Position numbers and translations under genes: made by a program. A model generated the notes under the pieces. It did not search any database. It saw nothing but the letters and a program-made list of their open reading frames with translations, and was not told where the DNA came from. From positions 1-14,735 of the forward strand of contig JBEKQP010000101.1 in the NCBI GenBank assembly GCA_049519595.1: a stretch of 14,735 bases of DNA. The letters run 5' to 3'. Positions 6,561 through 13,473 of the stretch are shown piece by piece; position 1 is the stretch's first letter, and every line of letters starts with the position of its first letter. Source of the DNA: CAWBRT01 sp049519595. GTDB taxonomy: Bacteria; Acidobacteriota; Terriglobia; Terriglobales; Acidobacteriaceae.

Positions 6561-6572
6561 CCCGAAATCGGG
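6561..6572. other. Small inverted repeat upstream of the M15-like gene
   Basis: CCCGA and TCGGG flank an AA centre (effectively a CCCG/CGGG stem with a 4-base loop), followed by AATTTT. A near copy of the left half (CCCGAATCGG) lies at 6593-6602. This could be an operator-like site in the gap between the sdh terminator and the TTG start at 6500, but nothing else supports a role. Confidence 0.25.
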
Positions 6573-6688
6573 AATTTTGGCCTGAATATCTGCCCGAATC
6601 GGAACAGTTCATACCTCTTAGGGTGCCTATTTTGGAGTTACTACGATTAAGGCCTGAGCCTTCGCAGAGAAAGCAGATCAGAATGGCA

Positions 6689-6714
6689 AAAGCGCGAGCC
6701 CGTGCCCGCGCTTT
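6689..6714 (-). terminator. Terminator of the sdhCAB operon
   Basis: AAAGCGCG (6689-6696) pairs perfectly with CGCGCTTT (6707-6714), with two further inner G-C pairs. On the minus strand the stem ends in TTTT (6691-6688). It lies 20 bp after the sdhB stop at 6734. The short T-tail makes it moderate in strength. Confidence 0.65.
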
Positions 6715-6733
6715 CCGAAGACAGTCGACTGTT

Positions 6734-7483
6734 CTATGTCCTGAAAAAGTCCAAGATGGCCTTCTTCATAACCTGCCGGCCCACGTCGGCGATAGATGTA
6801 GTCAGCGGAATCTGCTTTGGGCAGATTTCCAGGCAGTTCTGCGCAAAGCCGCACTCCTGGATTCCGCCATCCCCCATCAGAGCCGTCAGCCGCTCATTTT
6901 GCAACGCCTTGCCTGTGGGATGAGTGTTGAACAAGCGCGCCTGCGAGATCGCGGCCGCCCCGACGAATCCTGTCTTTTCGTTGAACTGAGGGCAGGCCTC
7001 CATGCAGCAGCAGCAGGAGATGCAACGCGACAATGGGTAGGAGATGTCCTGCTCGTCCGGAGTCATGCGCGGCCCGGCGCCCAGAGCGTAGGTGCCATCG
7101 ATGGGAATCCAGGCCTTCACCGCCTTCAGGTTCTCGAACAGCACGCTACGGTCAACCTGCAAATCGCGGACGACCGGGAACTTCGAGAACGGCTCCAGCT
7201 TTATCGGCTGGTCAAGCTGGTCAATTAAGGCAGAGCAGGCCATGCGCGCCTTGCCGTTGATCAGCATGGCGCAAGAGCCACAGATCTCCTCCAGGCAGTT
7301 GGAGTCATAAGCGAGCGGGGTCGTCGGCTTTCCCTGTTTTGTGACCGGGTTAGCCGCGATCTCCATCAGGGCAGAAGTTATGTTCATGCCCGGTTTCCAG
7401 GGAAACTCGAACTCTTCCCAGTACGGCTGCGACTGGGGATCGACTTGGCGTTTAATCTTAAGAGCGATCGTTTTATTGGCCAT
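6734..7483 (-). CDS. sdhB: Succinate dehydrogenase iron-sulfur subunit
   Basis: Electron-transfer subunit of respiratory complex II; it passes electrons from the FAD of SdhA to quinone at SdhC on the inner face of the cytoplasmic membrane. The 249 residues have the usual two domains. The N-terminal plant-ferredoxin-like domain holds the [2Fe-2S] ligands Cys63, Cys68, Cys71 and Cys83 (NCLEEICGSC...MAC). By analogy with E. coli SdhB, the C-terminal domain holds [4Fe-4S] ligands Cys154, Cys157, Cys160 and Cys221, and [3Fe-4S] ligands Cys164, Cys211 and Cys217 (CISCCCCMEACP and CGFAQNCLEICP). Two non-ligand cysteines make a run of four. The ATG at 7483 has a GAAGGG ribosome-binding site. It is the last gene of sdhC-sdhA-sdhB, 137 bp after sdhA, and is followed by a terminator. 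Confidence 0.97.
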   Translation of the reverse strand: MANKTIALKIKRQVDPQSQPYWEEFEFPWKPGMNITSALMEIAANPVTKQGKPTTPLAYDSNCLEEICGSCAMLINGKARMACSALIDQLDQPIKLEPFSKFPVVRDLQVDRSVLFENLKAVKAWIPIDGTYALGAGPRMTPDEQDISYPLSRCISCCCCMEACPQFNEKTGFVGAAAISQARLFNTHPTGKALQNERLTALMGDGGIQECGFAQNCLEICPKQIPLTTSIADVGRQVMKKAILDFFRT

Positions 7484-7582
7484 TTTGGAAGCCCTTCACT
7501 CAAACTTATGTTCGGCGCATGATGTCGCGCATCTTAACTTTCAAGAACTCGGAACCTGCGGCGCCCAAGCTCCCTTTTCCGG

Positions 7583-7599
7583 CCCCGCGCGTGGCGGGG
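7583..7599 (-). other. Hairpin in the sdhA-sdhB spacer
   Basis: CCCCGC (7583-7588) and GCGGGG (7594-7599) form a perfect 6-bp GC stem with a 5-base loop, 22 bases after the sdhA stop. There is no T-run, so it should not terminate. A stabilising or processing structure within the operon mRNA is possible. Confidence 0.45.
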
Positions 7600-7620
7600 A
7601 CAGATAGTGCCGTTCGCGCG

Positions 7621-9387
7621 CTAATACTTTCTCACGCGAGGCGGAATCAATGAAACATCCACCGGGGCGAACTCGAAACGCGGCTCGTCGGCGTCGGCTG
7701 CGAAATAAGCCTTCGTCGTCTTCATCCAGTTGACATCGTCCCGCTCGGGGAATGCTGGCTTGTAATGCGAGCCGCGCGATTCGTCGCGCAGCAGCGCCCC
7801 TTTCGTGATCACGCGCGCCAGTTGCAGCATGTTGTAGAGCTGACGGCTGAAAGCGAAGGACGTGTTAGCCCACATCGAACGGTCACTGAGATTCACGTTG
7901 CGATAGCGCTCCAGCAGTTCGACGAGCTTGGCGTCGGTTTCCTGGAGGGCTGGATTCTCGCGCGTGACTGTCACGTGCTTGGACATGATGTCGCCCATTT
8001 CCTTCCACAGGCGGAACGGGTTTTCTGTGCCCTGGTTCGACATCAGTGTCCGGTTGAATTCTTCTTGCCGTTTCTGCTCGGCCTCGAACGCTCCGTTGGT
8101 GTTGCCGGCTTTCAAGTTCCGGGCGTACAGGACAGCCTCGGGACCGGCAACAAACCCTCCATAGATGCAGGAGAGAAGTGAATTCGCACCCAGGCGGTTT
8201 GCACCGTGGATCGAGAAGTCGCACTCGCCGACGGCATACAGCCCCGGAATATTGGTCTGTTGCTTGATGTCCACCCACATGCCGCCCATGGTGTAATGCA
8301 TTCCCGGAAAGATCTTCATGGGAACGTCGCGCGGGTCGTCGCCTACAAACTTCTCGTAAATTTCCAGGATGCCTTCGAGCTTCTTGTCGAGGATCTTCCG
8401 GTCGATGTGAGTCAGGTCAAGATAGACCATTGGCGAGCCGTCGATGCCAAGTTCGTACTCGTAGACCACCTTGTGAATTGCGCGCGTCGCGACATCGCGC
8501 GGCACCAGATTGCCGTACTTCGGATACCACTCCTCCAGGAAGTACCAGCGCTCGCTCTGCGGAATGCTCTTCCAATCGCGCTTATCGCCTTTTTGCTTCG
8601 GTACCCACACGCGGCCGCCTTCACCGCGGGCCGATTCCGACATCAGGCGCAGCTTATCTTCGCCTGGAATACAGGTGGGATGCACTTGGATGAACTCGCC
8701 ATTCGCGTAATAGGCGCCCTGCTGATAGAGCGCGGATTGTGCCGATCCGGTGCAGACCACCGAGTTCGTCGATTTGCCGAAGATTGCGCCCACGCCGCCG
8801 GTCGCCAGGATAACCGCATCAGCGGGGAAGGTCCTAACCTCCATCGAGCGCAGATCCATGGCGCAGATGCCGCGGCAGACCTGTTGCGAGTCGATGACAC
8901 CCGAGAGAAATTCCCAGCCCTCGTATTTCCTTACCTTGCCTTCGCTCTCAAAGCGGCGCACCTGCTCGTCGAGCGCATAGAGCAATTGCTGTCCGGTGGT
9001 GGCCCCGGCAAAGGCCGTGCGGCACACCAGCGTTCCACCAAAGCGGCGGAAGTCGAGCTGTCCCTCAGGCGTGCGATTGAAAGGAACGCCCATGCGATCC
9101 AGCAGATCGATGATGGCCGGCCCCATTTCGCACATCGCCTTCACCGCCGGCTGGTCGGCCAGGAAATCGCCGCCATAAACGCTGTCGTCGAAGTGCAGCC
9201 ACGTAGAGTCGCCTTCGCCCTTCAGGTTCTTGGCAACGTTGATTCCGCCCTGCGCGCACACCGAATGCGAGCGTTTGACCGGGACGATAGAAAATAAATT
9301 GACCTCGGCGCCCATTTCGGCGACTTTGATGGCGGCGGAAAGTCCCGCCAGTCCGCCACCTACGATGATGATTTTTGGATTTGCCAT
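7621..9387 (-). CDS. sdhA: Succinate dehydrogenase flavoprotein subunit
   Basis: Catalytic subunit of complex II, oxidising succinate to fumarate in the TCA cycle. From the ATG at 9387 it has 588 residues. IIIVGGGLAGLSAA near the N-terminus binds FAD. His41 in RSHSVCAQGGIN is the covalent FAD attachment site. His236 (HPTC), Arg254 (ESARGEGG), Arg297 (PRDVATRAI, proton-transfer arginine), His364 (GMHYTMGG) and Arg398 (GANRLGANSL) line the dicarboxylate site. The sequence style (KNLKGEGDSTWLHFDD) is the Bacillus/Wolinella type rather than the E. coli type. The ATG at 9387 has an AGAAGAG ribosome-binding site; an upstream in-frame ATG (9435) would add 16 basic residues that do not fit the family. 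It lies 88 bp after sdhC and 137 bp before sdhB. Confidence 0.98.
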   Translation of the reverse strand: MANPKIIIVGGGLAGLSAAIKVAEMGAEVNLFSIVPVKRSHSVCAQGGINVAKNLKGEGDSTWLHFDDSVYGGDFLADQPAVKAMCEMGPAIIDLLDRMGVPFNRTPEGQLDFRRFGGTLVCRTAFAGATTGQQLLYALDEQVRRFESEGKVRKYEGWEFLSGVIDSQQVCRGICAMDLRSMEVRTFPADAVILATGGVGAIFGKSTNSVVCTGSAQSALYQQGAYYANGEFIQVHPTCIPGEDKLRLMSESARGEGGRVWVPKQKGDKRDWKSIPQSERWYFLEEWYPKYGNLVPRDVATRAIHKVVYEYELGIDGSPMVYLDLTHIDRKILDKKLEGILEIYEKFVGDDPRDVPMKIFPGMHYTMGGMWVDIKQQTNIPGLYAVGECDFSIHGANRLGANSLLSCIYGGFVAGPEAVLYARNLKAGNTNGAFEAEQKRQEEFNRTLMSNQGTENPFRLWKEMGDIMSKHVTVTRENPALQETDAKLVELLERYRNVNLSDRSMWANTSFAFSRQLYNMLQLARVITKGALLRDESRGSHYKPAFPERDDVNWMKTTKAYFAADADEPRFEFAPVDVSLIPPRVRKY

Positions 9388-9410
9388 TGCAACTCTTCTC
9401 TTGATTTCCT

Positions 9411-9470
9411 GCCGCGCGTCGCGGCGCTTGTGCACTTAACTATTGCCCTGTCCGGGGATACTGCTCCCCG
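9411..9470 (-). other. Two hairpins in the sdhC-sdhA spacer
   Basis: GCCGCG/CGCGGC with a 3-base loop is at 9411-9425, and CGGGGA/TCCCCG with a 6-base loop is at 9453-9470. Neither has a T-tail. Both lie within the 88-bp spacer of the operon, upstream of the sdhA ribosome-binding site. Confidence 0.45.
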
Positions 9471-9475
9471 CTCGT

Positions 9476-10231
9476 CTAGCTCTGGGGCTGCGCGGGTTGC
9501 ACCTGCTCGGCATGGCTACCCGGCTCTGCCCAGTGCCAATCCTTGCTCGGGCTGACGAACGCAATCAGCGAAATCACGCCGGTAAGTATGAAGGCCGCGG
9601 CAATCAACACGCAGACATACCCGAATTTCCGCCGTGATTCTTTGCCGACGGTAATGCCCCACTTGGCTGCGAACAGCCATATTCCATATGCGAAGTGCCA
9701 TGAAGCAGCAATGATTCCAACGGCATAGAAAGCCACGATCCAGGGCGTCATCAGCTCGTTGTGCACCTTCCCATAGGCGTAGATGTACCCGCCATGGAAC
9801 AGGTGAACCCCGCTGAAACGCATCGTGTACGTGTGGTATCCCATATAGATAAGAGCGATGATTCCGGTCCACCGCTGCGCGGTGTAGAGCCAGTTTCCCG
9901 TCCAGGGATATTCGGTTACGTTGGATTCTCCGCGATACCAAATGTAGATACCATAAAGGGCGTGATAGGCAAGCGGGATGTAGATGAAACACAGTTCCAG
10001 CAAGAAGGTGAAGGGAAGCCCGGTCAGAAACTTCACCTGCTCTCCATACGCCTGCGGCCCGTTCGTGGCAAAAGCGTTGGAAATGAAATGTTCAACGAGA
10101 AAAGCGCCGATGGGCACGATTCCGGTCAGTGAATGCAAACGGCGCCACAGAAAAGAGTTTCCCTCGCCCGCGCGCAGAGGTGGTACGCCTGCGGGAATGC
10201 GAGCCTGACTGGCTGCGACTGGTGATGCCAC
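9476..10231 (-). CDS. sdhC: Succinate dehydrogenase cytochrome b558-type membrane subunit
   Basis: Membrane anchor and quinone-reducing subunit of complex II. The 251-residue product shows five hydrophobic segments (about 36-52, 73-97, 120-137, 164-188, 203-226), as in the single-subunit, di-haem anchors of Bacillus subtilis. Candidate haem ligands are in the expected places: His33 (RRLHSLTG), His90 (AYHALYG), His133 (GYHTY) and His179 (WHFAYG). No separate sdhD is present, consistent with this type. The start is GTG at 10231, fixed by an AAGGAG ribosome-binding site 6 bases upstream. Extra N-terminal residues (about 25, Pro/Ala-rich) and a hydrophilic C-terminal tail make it longer than many homologues. 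It is first in sdhC-sdhA-sdhB, about 41 nt downstream of the predicted transcription start. Confidence 0.95.
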   Translation of the reverse strand: MASPVAASQARIPAGVPPLRAGEGNSFLWRRLHSLTGIVPIGAFLVEHFISNAFATNGPQAYGEQVKFLTGLPFTFLLELCFIYIPLAYHALYGIYIWYRGESNVTEYPWTGNWLYTAQRWTGIIALIYMGYHTYTMRFSGVHLFHGGYIYAYGKVHNELMTPWIVAFYAVGIIAASWHFAYGIWLFAAKWGITVGKESRRKFGYVCVLIAAAFILTGVISLIAFVSPSKDWHWAEPGSHAEQVQPAQPQS

Positions 10232-10278
10232 AGATTGCTCCTTAATTGCTGTGAGCTAAAGTGATGAGAGTGTGATTG

Positions 10279-10307
10279 ATTATCCTAATCCCTCACTAAT
10301 TCGTCAA
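10279..10307 (-). promoter_or_regulatory. sigma70-type promoter of sdhCAB
   Basis: On the minus strand, TTGACG (10307-10302) and GATAAT (10284-10279) are separated by exactly 17 bp; each matches the consensus at five of six bases. Transcription should begin near 10272, giving a leader of about 41 nt before the GTG start of sdhC. This is one of the two clearest promoters in the window. Confidence 0.78.
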
Positions 10308-10521
10308 GACTTTCGCGCACGTGAGGCTGGAAATCGCCTGAGTACTGCCGTTATCTGCAGTGGCCGCTCACGATGCCGCCGGAATCGGCCAAAGTTACTC
10401 CGCAAAACCGCAACGGTTGATCTTACTCCTAATGTCAAGTCACGTTAAGGACGGGCGCCACATGCACCCGCCGGCTACCAGGTCACCCGTGTCGGGGTGG
10501 ATGGTATCTCTAGGTTTTGCC

Positions 10522-11142
10522 CTACTGCCCGGATTCCTCACTGCGGCACCATTCCAGAAACCGGCGTATCGCTGCTCCCCGGTGGCTTACCGCAGCCTTC
10601 TCTTCCGGCGTAAGTTCGGCAAATGTTTTCGCCAGCGGCGCATACCAAAACAAGGGATCGTAGCCGAATCCATTGTTTCCCCTCGGCGAGTGCAGCAGAA
10701 CGCCTTGCGCTTCGCCTCTGAAGCTCGCTACCTCCCGGGCATTCCGTGCCACCGAGATCACGGAAACGAAGCGCGCGCCACGGCGACCGTTCTCCACTCC
10801 GGCCAGTTCCCGCAACAGACGGGCGTTATTGGCTTCGTCTTTGCTGTTTCCGGGCAAACCTGTATCCAGTGCGGCATAGCGAGCGGAGTGGACGCCCGGA
10901 GCTCCTCCGAGCGCATCTACTTCAAGCCCGGAGTCGTCGGCCAGAACCAACTGGCCCGCGACCCAGCGGCTGTAGTGTTCCGATTTTTTTCGAGCATTTT
11001 CGGCGAATGTCTCGCCGTCCTCCACCGCCTCCGGCAATTGCTTGAAGTTGGGGATCAGCTCGAATTCGACCTTGAATAGGGAAGCCGCGCCAGAAAAATC
11101 TCGCAACTTTCCCGAATTGGAAGAAGCAACCAGTATCTTCAT
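10522..11142 (-). CDS. rdgB: RdgB/HAM1-type non-canonical purine NTP pyrophosphatase (XTP/dITP diphosphatase)
   Basis: Hydrolyses deaminated purine triphosphates (dITP, XTP, ITP) to monophosphates, keeping them out of DNA and RNA; cytoplasmic. From the ATG at 11142 it has 206 residues, normal for the family. Motifs in order: SSNSGKLRD (8-15) for the triphosphate, GETFAENA with Glu44, ADDSGLEVDAL with Asp69/Asp70 (catalytic and metal-binding), PGVHSARYA (82-90), GFGYDPLF (158-165) and SHRGAA (186-191) for base recognition. The first motif ends in Asp15 where the family mostly has Glu. A GGAG ribosome-binding site lies close upstream of 11142; an ATG five codons earlier is less likely. It is divergent from the Spy-like gene, and the 290 bp downstream contain the sdh promoter. 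Confidence 0.96.
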   Translation of the reverse strand: MKILVASSNSGKLRDFSGAASLFKVEFELIPNFKQLPEAVEDGETFAENARKKSEHYSRWVAGQLVLADDSGLEVDALGGAPGVHSARYAALDTGLPGNSKDEANNARLLRELAGVENGRRGARFVSVISVARNAREVASFRGEAQGVLLHSPRGNNGFGYDPLFWYAPLAKTFAELTPEEKAAVSHRGAAIRRFLEWCRSEESGQ

Positions 11143-11291
11143 CGCTCTCCAGCGCACGGGCCCGGAATGCCGGCAGTTTTGTCCGGACTCATCCTATCCA
11201 GTTATCACCGCGCTCAGCAACTCGCACGGAACTCTTCCATTCAGCCGGGTTTCCATTACTGTAAGGAAACGAAAGGGACAAGGTAAGAGTA

Positions 11292-11735
11292 ATGAACTGG
11301 AAGCAACTGAAGGCAATATCGGCAGCCGGAGCGCTGTCCATGGCGATGCTGGCGACCGGCGTCGCGCAGAACACACCCGCCGGGAACTCCGCGCAACAAG
11401 CGCCGGCGACAACAACCATCGACTCCACTGCGCCCGCGACGGGTGAAGTACACGCGGGGCGCATGCGCATGTTCGAGCAACTGAATCTTACGGACCAGCA
11501 GAGGTCGGAGATCAAGGCAATCCGCGCGAAGGCACGGGGGCGCGTTCAAGCCGTGAAGAGCAATAGCGCGCTCACCGACGCGCAGAAGAAGGCGCGCATT
11601 CACCGCATCCACAGTTTCTCCCGCGGGCGGGTCTTCCAGGTGCTGACCGTCGAACAACGCCAGCAATTGCGTGCGCAGATGAAGCAGCACCATCAGCAGA
11701 TGGGACAGCAGAAACAGCAACAGCCCAACGGCTAG
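11292..11735 (+). CDS. Spy/CpxP-like periplasmic protein
   Basis: 147-residue exported protein with a signal peptide (cleavage probably after GVA, residue 25) and a Thr/Ala/Gln-rich linker to about residue 55. A helical, basic domain (60-132) carries two copies of the LTxxQ-type motif: LTDQQ (66-70) and LTVEQ (118-122). Spy and CpxP of E. coli have this motif pair; they are envelope-stress proteins, and Spy acts as a chaperone. Here a similar periplasmic chaperone or stress role is inferred only from the motif pattern. The tail is Gln/His-rich (HHQQMGQQKQQQ). The ATG at 11292 follows AAGG at a workable distance. A GGAACT at 11228 resembles the -35 box of extracytoplasmic sigma factors, but no matching -10 is clear. 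It is monocistronic, ending at a strong terminator. Confidence 0.8.
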   Translation: MNWKQLKAISAAGALSMAMLATGVAQNTPAGNSAQQAPATTTIDSTAPATGEVHAGRMRMFEQLNLTDQQRSEIKAIRAKARGRVQAVKSNSALTDAQKKARIHRIHSFSRGRVFQVLTVEQRQQLRAQMKQHHQQMGQQKQQQPNG

Positions 11736-11748
11736 ACCGGCTTCGTGC

Positions 11749-11796
11749 AAGGTATATCCCGACGAATGGTGATCGTTCCGGGATATACCTTTTTTT
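11749..11796 (+). terminator. Strong rho-independent terminator after the Spy-like gene
   Basis: AAGGTATATCCCG (11749-11761) pairs perfectly with CGGGATATACCTT (11779-11791); a smaller inner pairing (ACGA/TCGT) sits in the loop. Seven Ts (11790-11796) follow. It lies 13 bp after the stop. Confidence 0.93.
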
Positions 11797-11885
11797 GAGG
11801 TGCAGGCAATTTTTGCGGTCGCGGCAAGTTGGCACCTGGGGTTCAGCGCAACTGGGTAGGGCGAGCGTAACCAGGGAGGTACGGA

Positions 11886-11914
11886 TTGACGAATGGGGCC
11901 TTCGGGGCTATAGT
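11886..11914 (+). promoter_or_regulatory. sigma70-type promoter of the exported unknown protein
   Basis: TTGACG (11886-11891) and TATAGT (11909-11914) have a 17-bp spacer, five of six matches each. Transcription should start near 11921, leaving a leader of only about 14 nt that consists mainly of the ribosome-binding site GAGGTGGAG before the ATG at 11935. Confidence 0.78.
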
Positions 11915-11934
11915 GCGCGACGCGAGGTGGAGAC

Positions 11935-12531
11935 ATGCGACGCACACTGTGTTTCGCCGTTGTAATGTTCTGCTTGGTCGTTGCGGCGCAACAGCCCGAG
12001 TCGACTACGGTAACCGTCAGGGGTCACAATCTCGGTGAGAATGTGGCTGTATTTGCCGAGCGTTTCGGATGCGCCCACTTGCTTTCGATGTCGGCGAAAG
12101 AAGCGAAGAGATCAGGATCAACGGATGACGTAGCGGCGTGCCGCATGCTGACTTCTAATGCAGCGGGTCGCCTGGCGGTTAGAAAAGCCGCAACCGCCCC
12201 GTATAACGGCTATGAGGCGACGTTCAATAATGGGAACTTGGCTTCGATTACGGTCGATTCGCCAATCTTTCAGACCGCCCTCGATGACGTAAGTGAGCGG
12301 TACGGCAAGCCATTAAAAATGTGGGCAGAAAAGCGCAGCAATGCTTACGGGGCGATTTTTGAGCTCCATAGCGCGACCTGGACTCTGCCTGGAGGGATTT
12401 CAATCGTGGCCCTCGAAGGGTTTAGTGCGGATGATCCGGGCAGGCCCGCTACTGAGATAACCTTTTTTGCTCCGGGCGAAATGGCAAGGATAGCTGCCGA
12501 GCAACCCAAACGGCCGAATGGACTCGATTAG
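11935..12531 (+). CDS. Exported protein of unknown function
   Basis: 198 residues with a signal peptide (MRRTLCFAVVMFCLVVAA, cleavage near residue 18), so probably periplasmic. No membrane segment follows. Cys46 and Cys69 could form a disulfide after export. The middle (GYEATFNNGNLASITVDS) followed by YGKP and a tryptophan-containing beta stretch (ATWTLPGGISIVALEG) resembles the small alpha/beta exported proteins common in acidobacteria, but I do not recognise a named family. The ATG at 11935 has a strong ribosome-binding site (GAGGTGGAG) directly after a near-consensus promoter, and a terminator follows the stop, so this is a well-delimited single-gene unit. It codes with the same GC-rich style as its neighbours. 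Confidence 0.82.
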   Translation: MRRTLCFAVVMFCLVVAAQQPESTTVTVRGHNLGENVAVFAERFGCAHLLSMSAKEAKRSGSTDDVAACRMLTSNAAGRLAVRKAATAPYNGYEATFNNGNLASITVDSPIFQTALDDVSERYGKPLKMWAEKRSNAYGAIFELHSATWTLPGGISIVALEGFSADDPGRPATEITFFAPGEMARIAAEQPKRPNGLD

Positions 12532-12550
12532 CGCCCACTGCTGTGACCGA

Positions 12551-12581
12551 AACCGCCGCCCGTCTGGGGCGGTTCTTCTTT
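12551..12581 (+). terminator. Terminator after the exported unknown protein
   Basis: AACCGCC (12551-12557) pairs with GGCGGTT (12568-12574) over a 10-base loop, followed by CTTCTTT. It lies 19 bp after the stop at 12531. Confidence 0.75.
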
Positions 12582-12606
12582 AGTCTGAACAATGGCAAAC
12601 ACTGTA

Positions 12607-12635
12607 TTCAGATCGCTCGCACTCTCAGCTAGAAT
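12607..12635 (+). promoter_or_regulatory. Promoter for a leaderless pdxT transcript
   Basis: TTCAGA (12607-12612, four of six matches) and TAGAAT (12630-12635, five of six matches) have a 17-bp spacer. The -10 ends only 6 bases before the pdxT ATG, so transcription would begin at or next to the start codon itself. No ribosome-binding site is present, consistent with leaderless translation. Confidence 0.6.
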
Positions 12636-12641
12636 GAATGC

Positions 12642-13214
12642 ATGAAAATAGGTGTGCTTGCGCTCCAGGGTGACTTCGACGCGCATCGCCGGCGCCTTGA
12701 GGAACTCGGCGCCGAGGTCGTGCTGGTTCGCAAGCCCGAACAACTCGACGAAATTGATGGCTTAGTCCTTCCTGGTGGCGAATCGTCGACCATTCTGCGT
12801 TTGCTGGGAGAGCAAGGCTTTCAAAAGCTGGGCGAATTCGTCCGCTCGAAGCCTGCCTTCGGAACCTGTGCCGGCGCCATCCTGCTCGCCACTGAAGTCG
12901 AGAACCCTGCGCAAAAAGGACTCTGTGCAATGGACATCACGGTGCGGCGTAATGCCTATGGACGCCAGATCGATTCGACCATCGTCAGCGGTCCGAGCCA
13001 GCTTCCGGGAGGCCCGCTCGAACAGGTCTACATTCGTGCTCCGCGCATCGAGCGCACCGGCCCCGGCGTTGAGGTGCTGGCCGAGCGCGACGGCCACCCG
13101 GTATTGGTGCGTCAGGGAAAGAGAATGGCGGCCACATTCCACCCGGAGCTCTCCGGCGATCCGCGCGTCCATCAGGAATTTCTCAAACTGCTGCAAAACG
13201 GAGAAGGGAACTAG
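12642..13214 (+). CDS. pdxT: Pyridoxal 5'-phosphate synthase glutaminase subunit
   Basis: Class I glutamine amidotransferase that releases ammonia from glutamine and channels it to PdxS, which builds vitamin B6 (PLP) from a pentose phosphate, a triose phosphate and ammonia. The 190 residues are full length. The triad is visible: Cys76 in FGTCAGAI, His167 and Glu169 in FHPEL. PGGESST (44-50) forms the oxyanion region, and RNAYGRQIDS (103-112) is a family signature. The ATG at 12642 is the only sensible start, but no ribosome-binding site precedes it; a -10 box ends 6 bases upstream, so the mRNA is probably leaderless. The partner gene pdxS is not in this window, although the two are often adjacent. 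A hairpin (13230-13263) follows the stop. Confidence 0.97.
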   Translation: MKIGVLALQGDFDAHRRRLEELGAEVVLVRKPEQLDEIDGLVLPGGESSTILRLLGEQGFQKLGEFVRSKPAFGTCAGAILLATEVENPAQKGLCAMDITVRRNAYGRQIDSTIVSGPSQLPGGPLEQVYIRAPRIERTGPGVEVLAERDGHPVLVRQGKRMAATFHPELSGDPRVHQEFLKLLQNGEGN

Positions 13215-13229
13215 ACCCGATTCGCGGAA

Positions 13230-13263
13230 GGCGTGTCCCGGAAAAGATCCGGGAGCTAACGCC
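13230..13263 (+). terminator. Two-part hairpin after pdxT (possible transcript end)
   Basis: TCCCGG (13236-13241) pairs with CCGGGA (13249-13254), and an outer GGCGT (13230-13234) pairs with ACGCC (13259-13263). There is no T-run, so factor-independent termination is doubtful. It lies 15 bp after the pdxT stop and marks the border to the AT-richer right end. Confidence 0.4.
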
Positions 13264-13473
13264 TGACGGCGATATCAGGGATACACCAACTCGGGAATTT
13301 CGGGATTACTGGTGAGAACGCCTGCTTACGACAGTAATCTAGGAATGTAGTCGATTTCGGTGTAGAGTGCTGCGCGTAAGTGGCGTGACTGCTTGCGATA
13401 CGTGTTGGCTGAGAGAGCTTTGATAAAGCGCGAATCAATTTCGACCCCAGTGCGATACTGCGGCGTGGCAATT

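Noticed and set aside
8206..9297. 363-codon open frame antisense to sdhA
   Set aside because: It lies opposite the catalytic core of sdhA, and its product is a His/Arg/Ala-rich sequence typical of antisense frames.
10434..10439. Perfect TTGACA on the minus strand
   Set aside because: No -10-like hexamer lies 16-18 bp downstream. The true sdh promoter is at 10279-10307.
10360..11079. 239-codon plus-strand frame over rdgB
   Set aside because: It mostly covers the antisense of rdgB, with no ribosome-binding site or recognisable domain.
13256..13471. 71-codon minus-strand frame upstream of the right-edge gene
   Set aside because: No ribosome-binding site, no domain and no hydrophobic signal. 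It fills a gap, but nothing supports expression.
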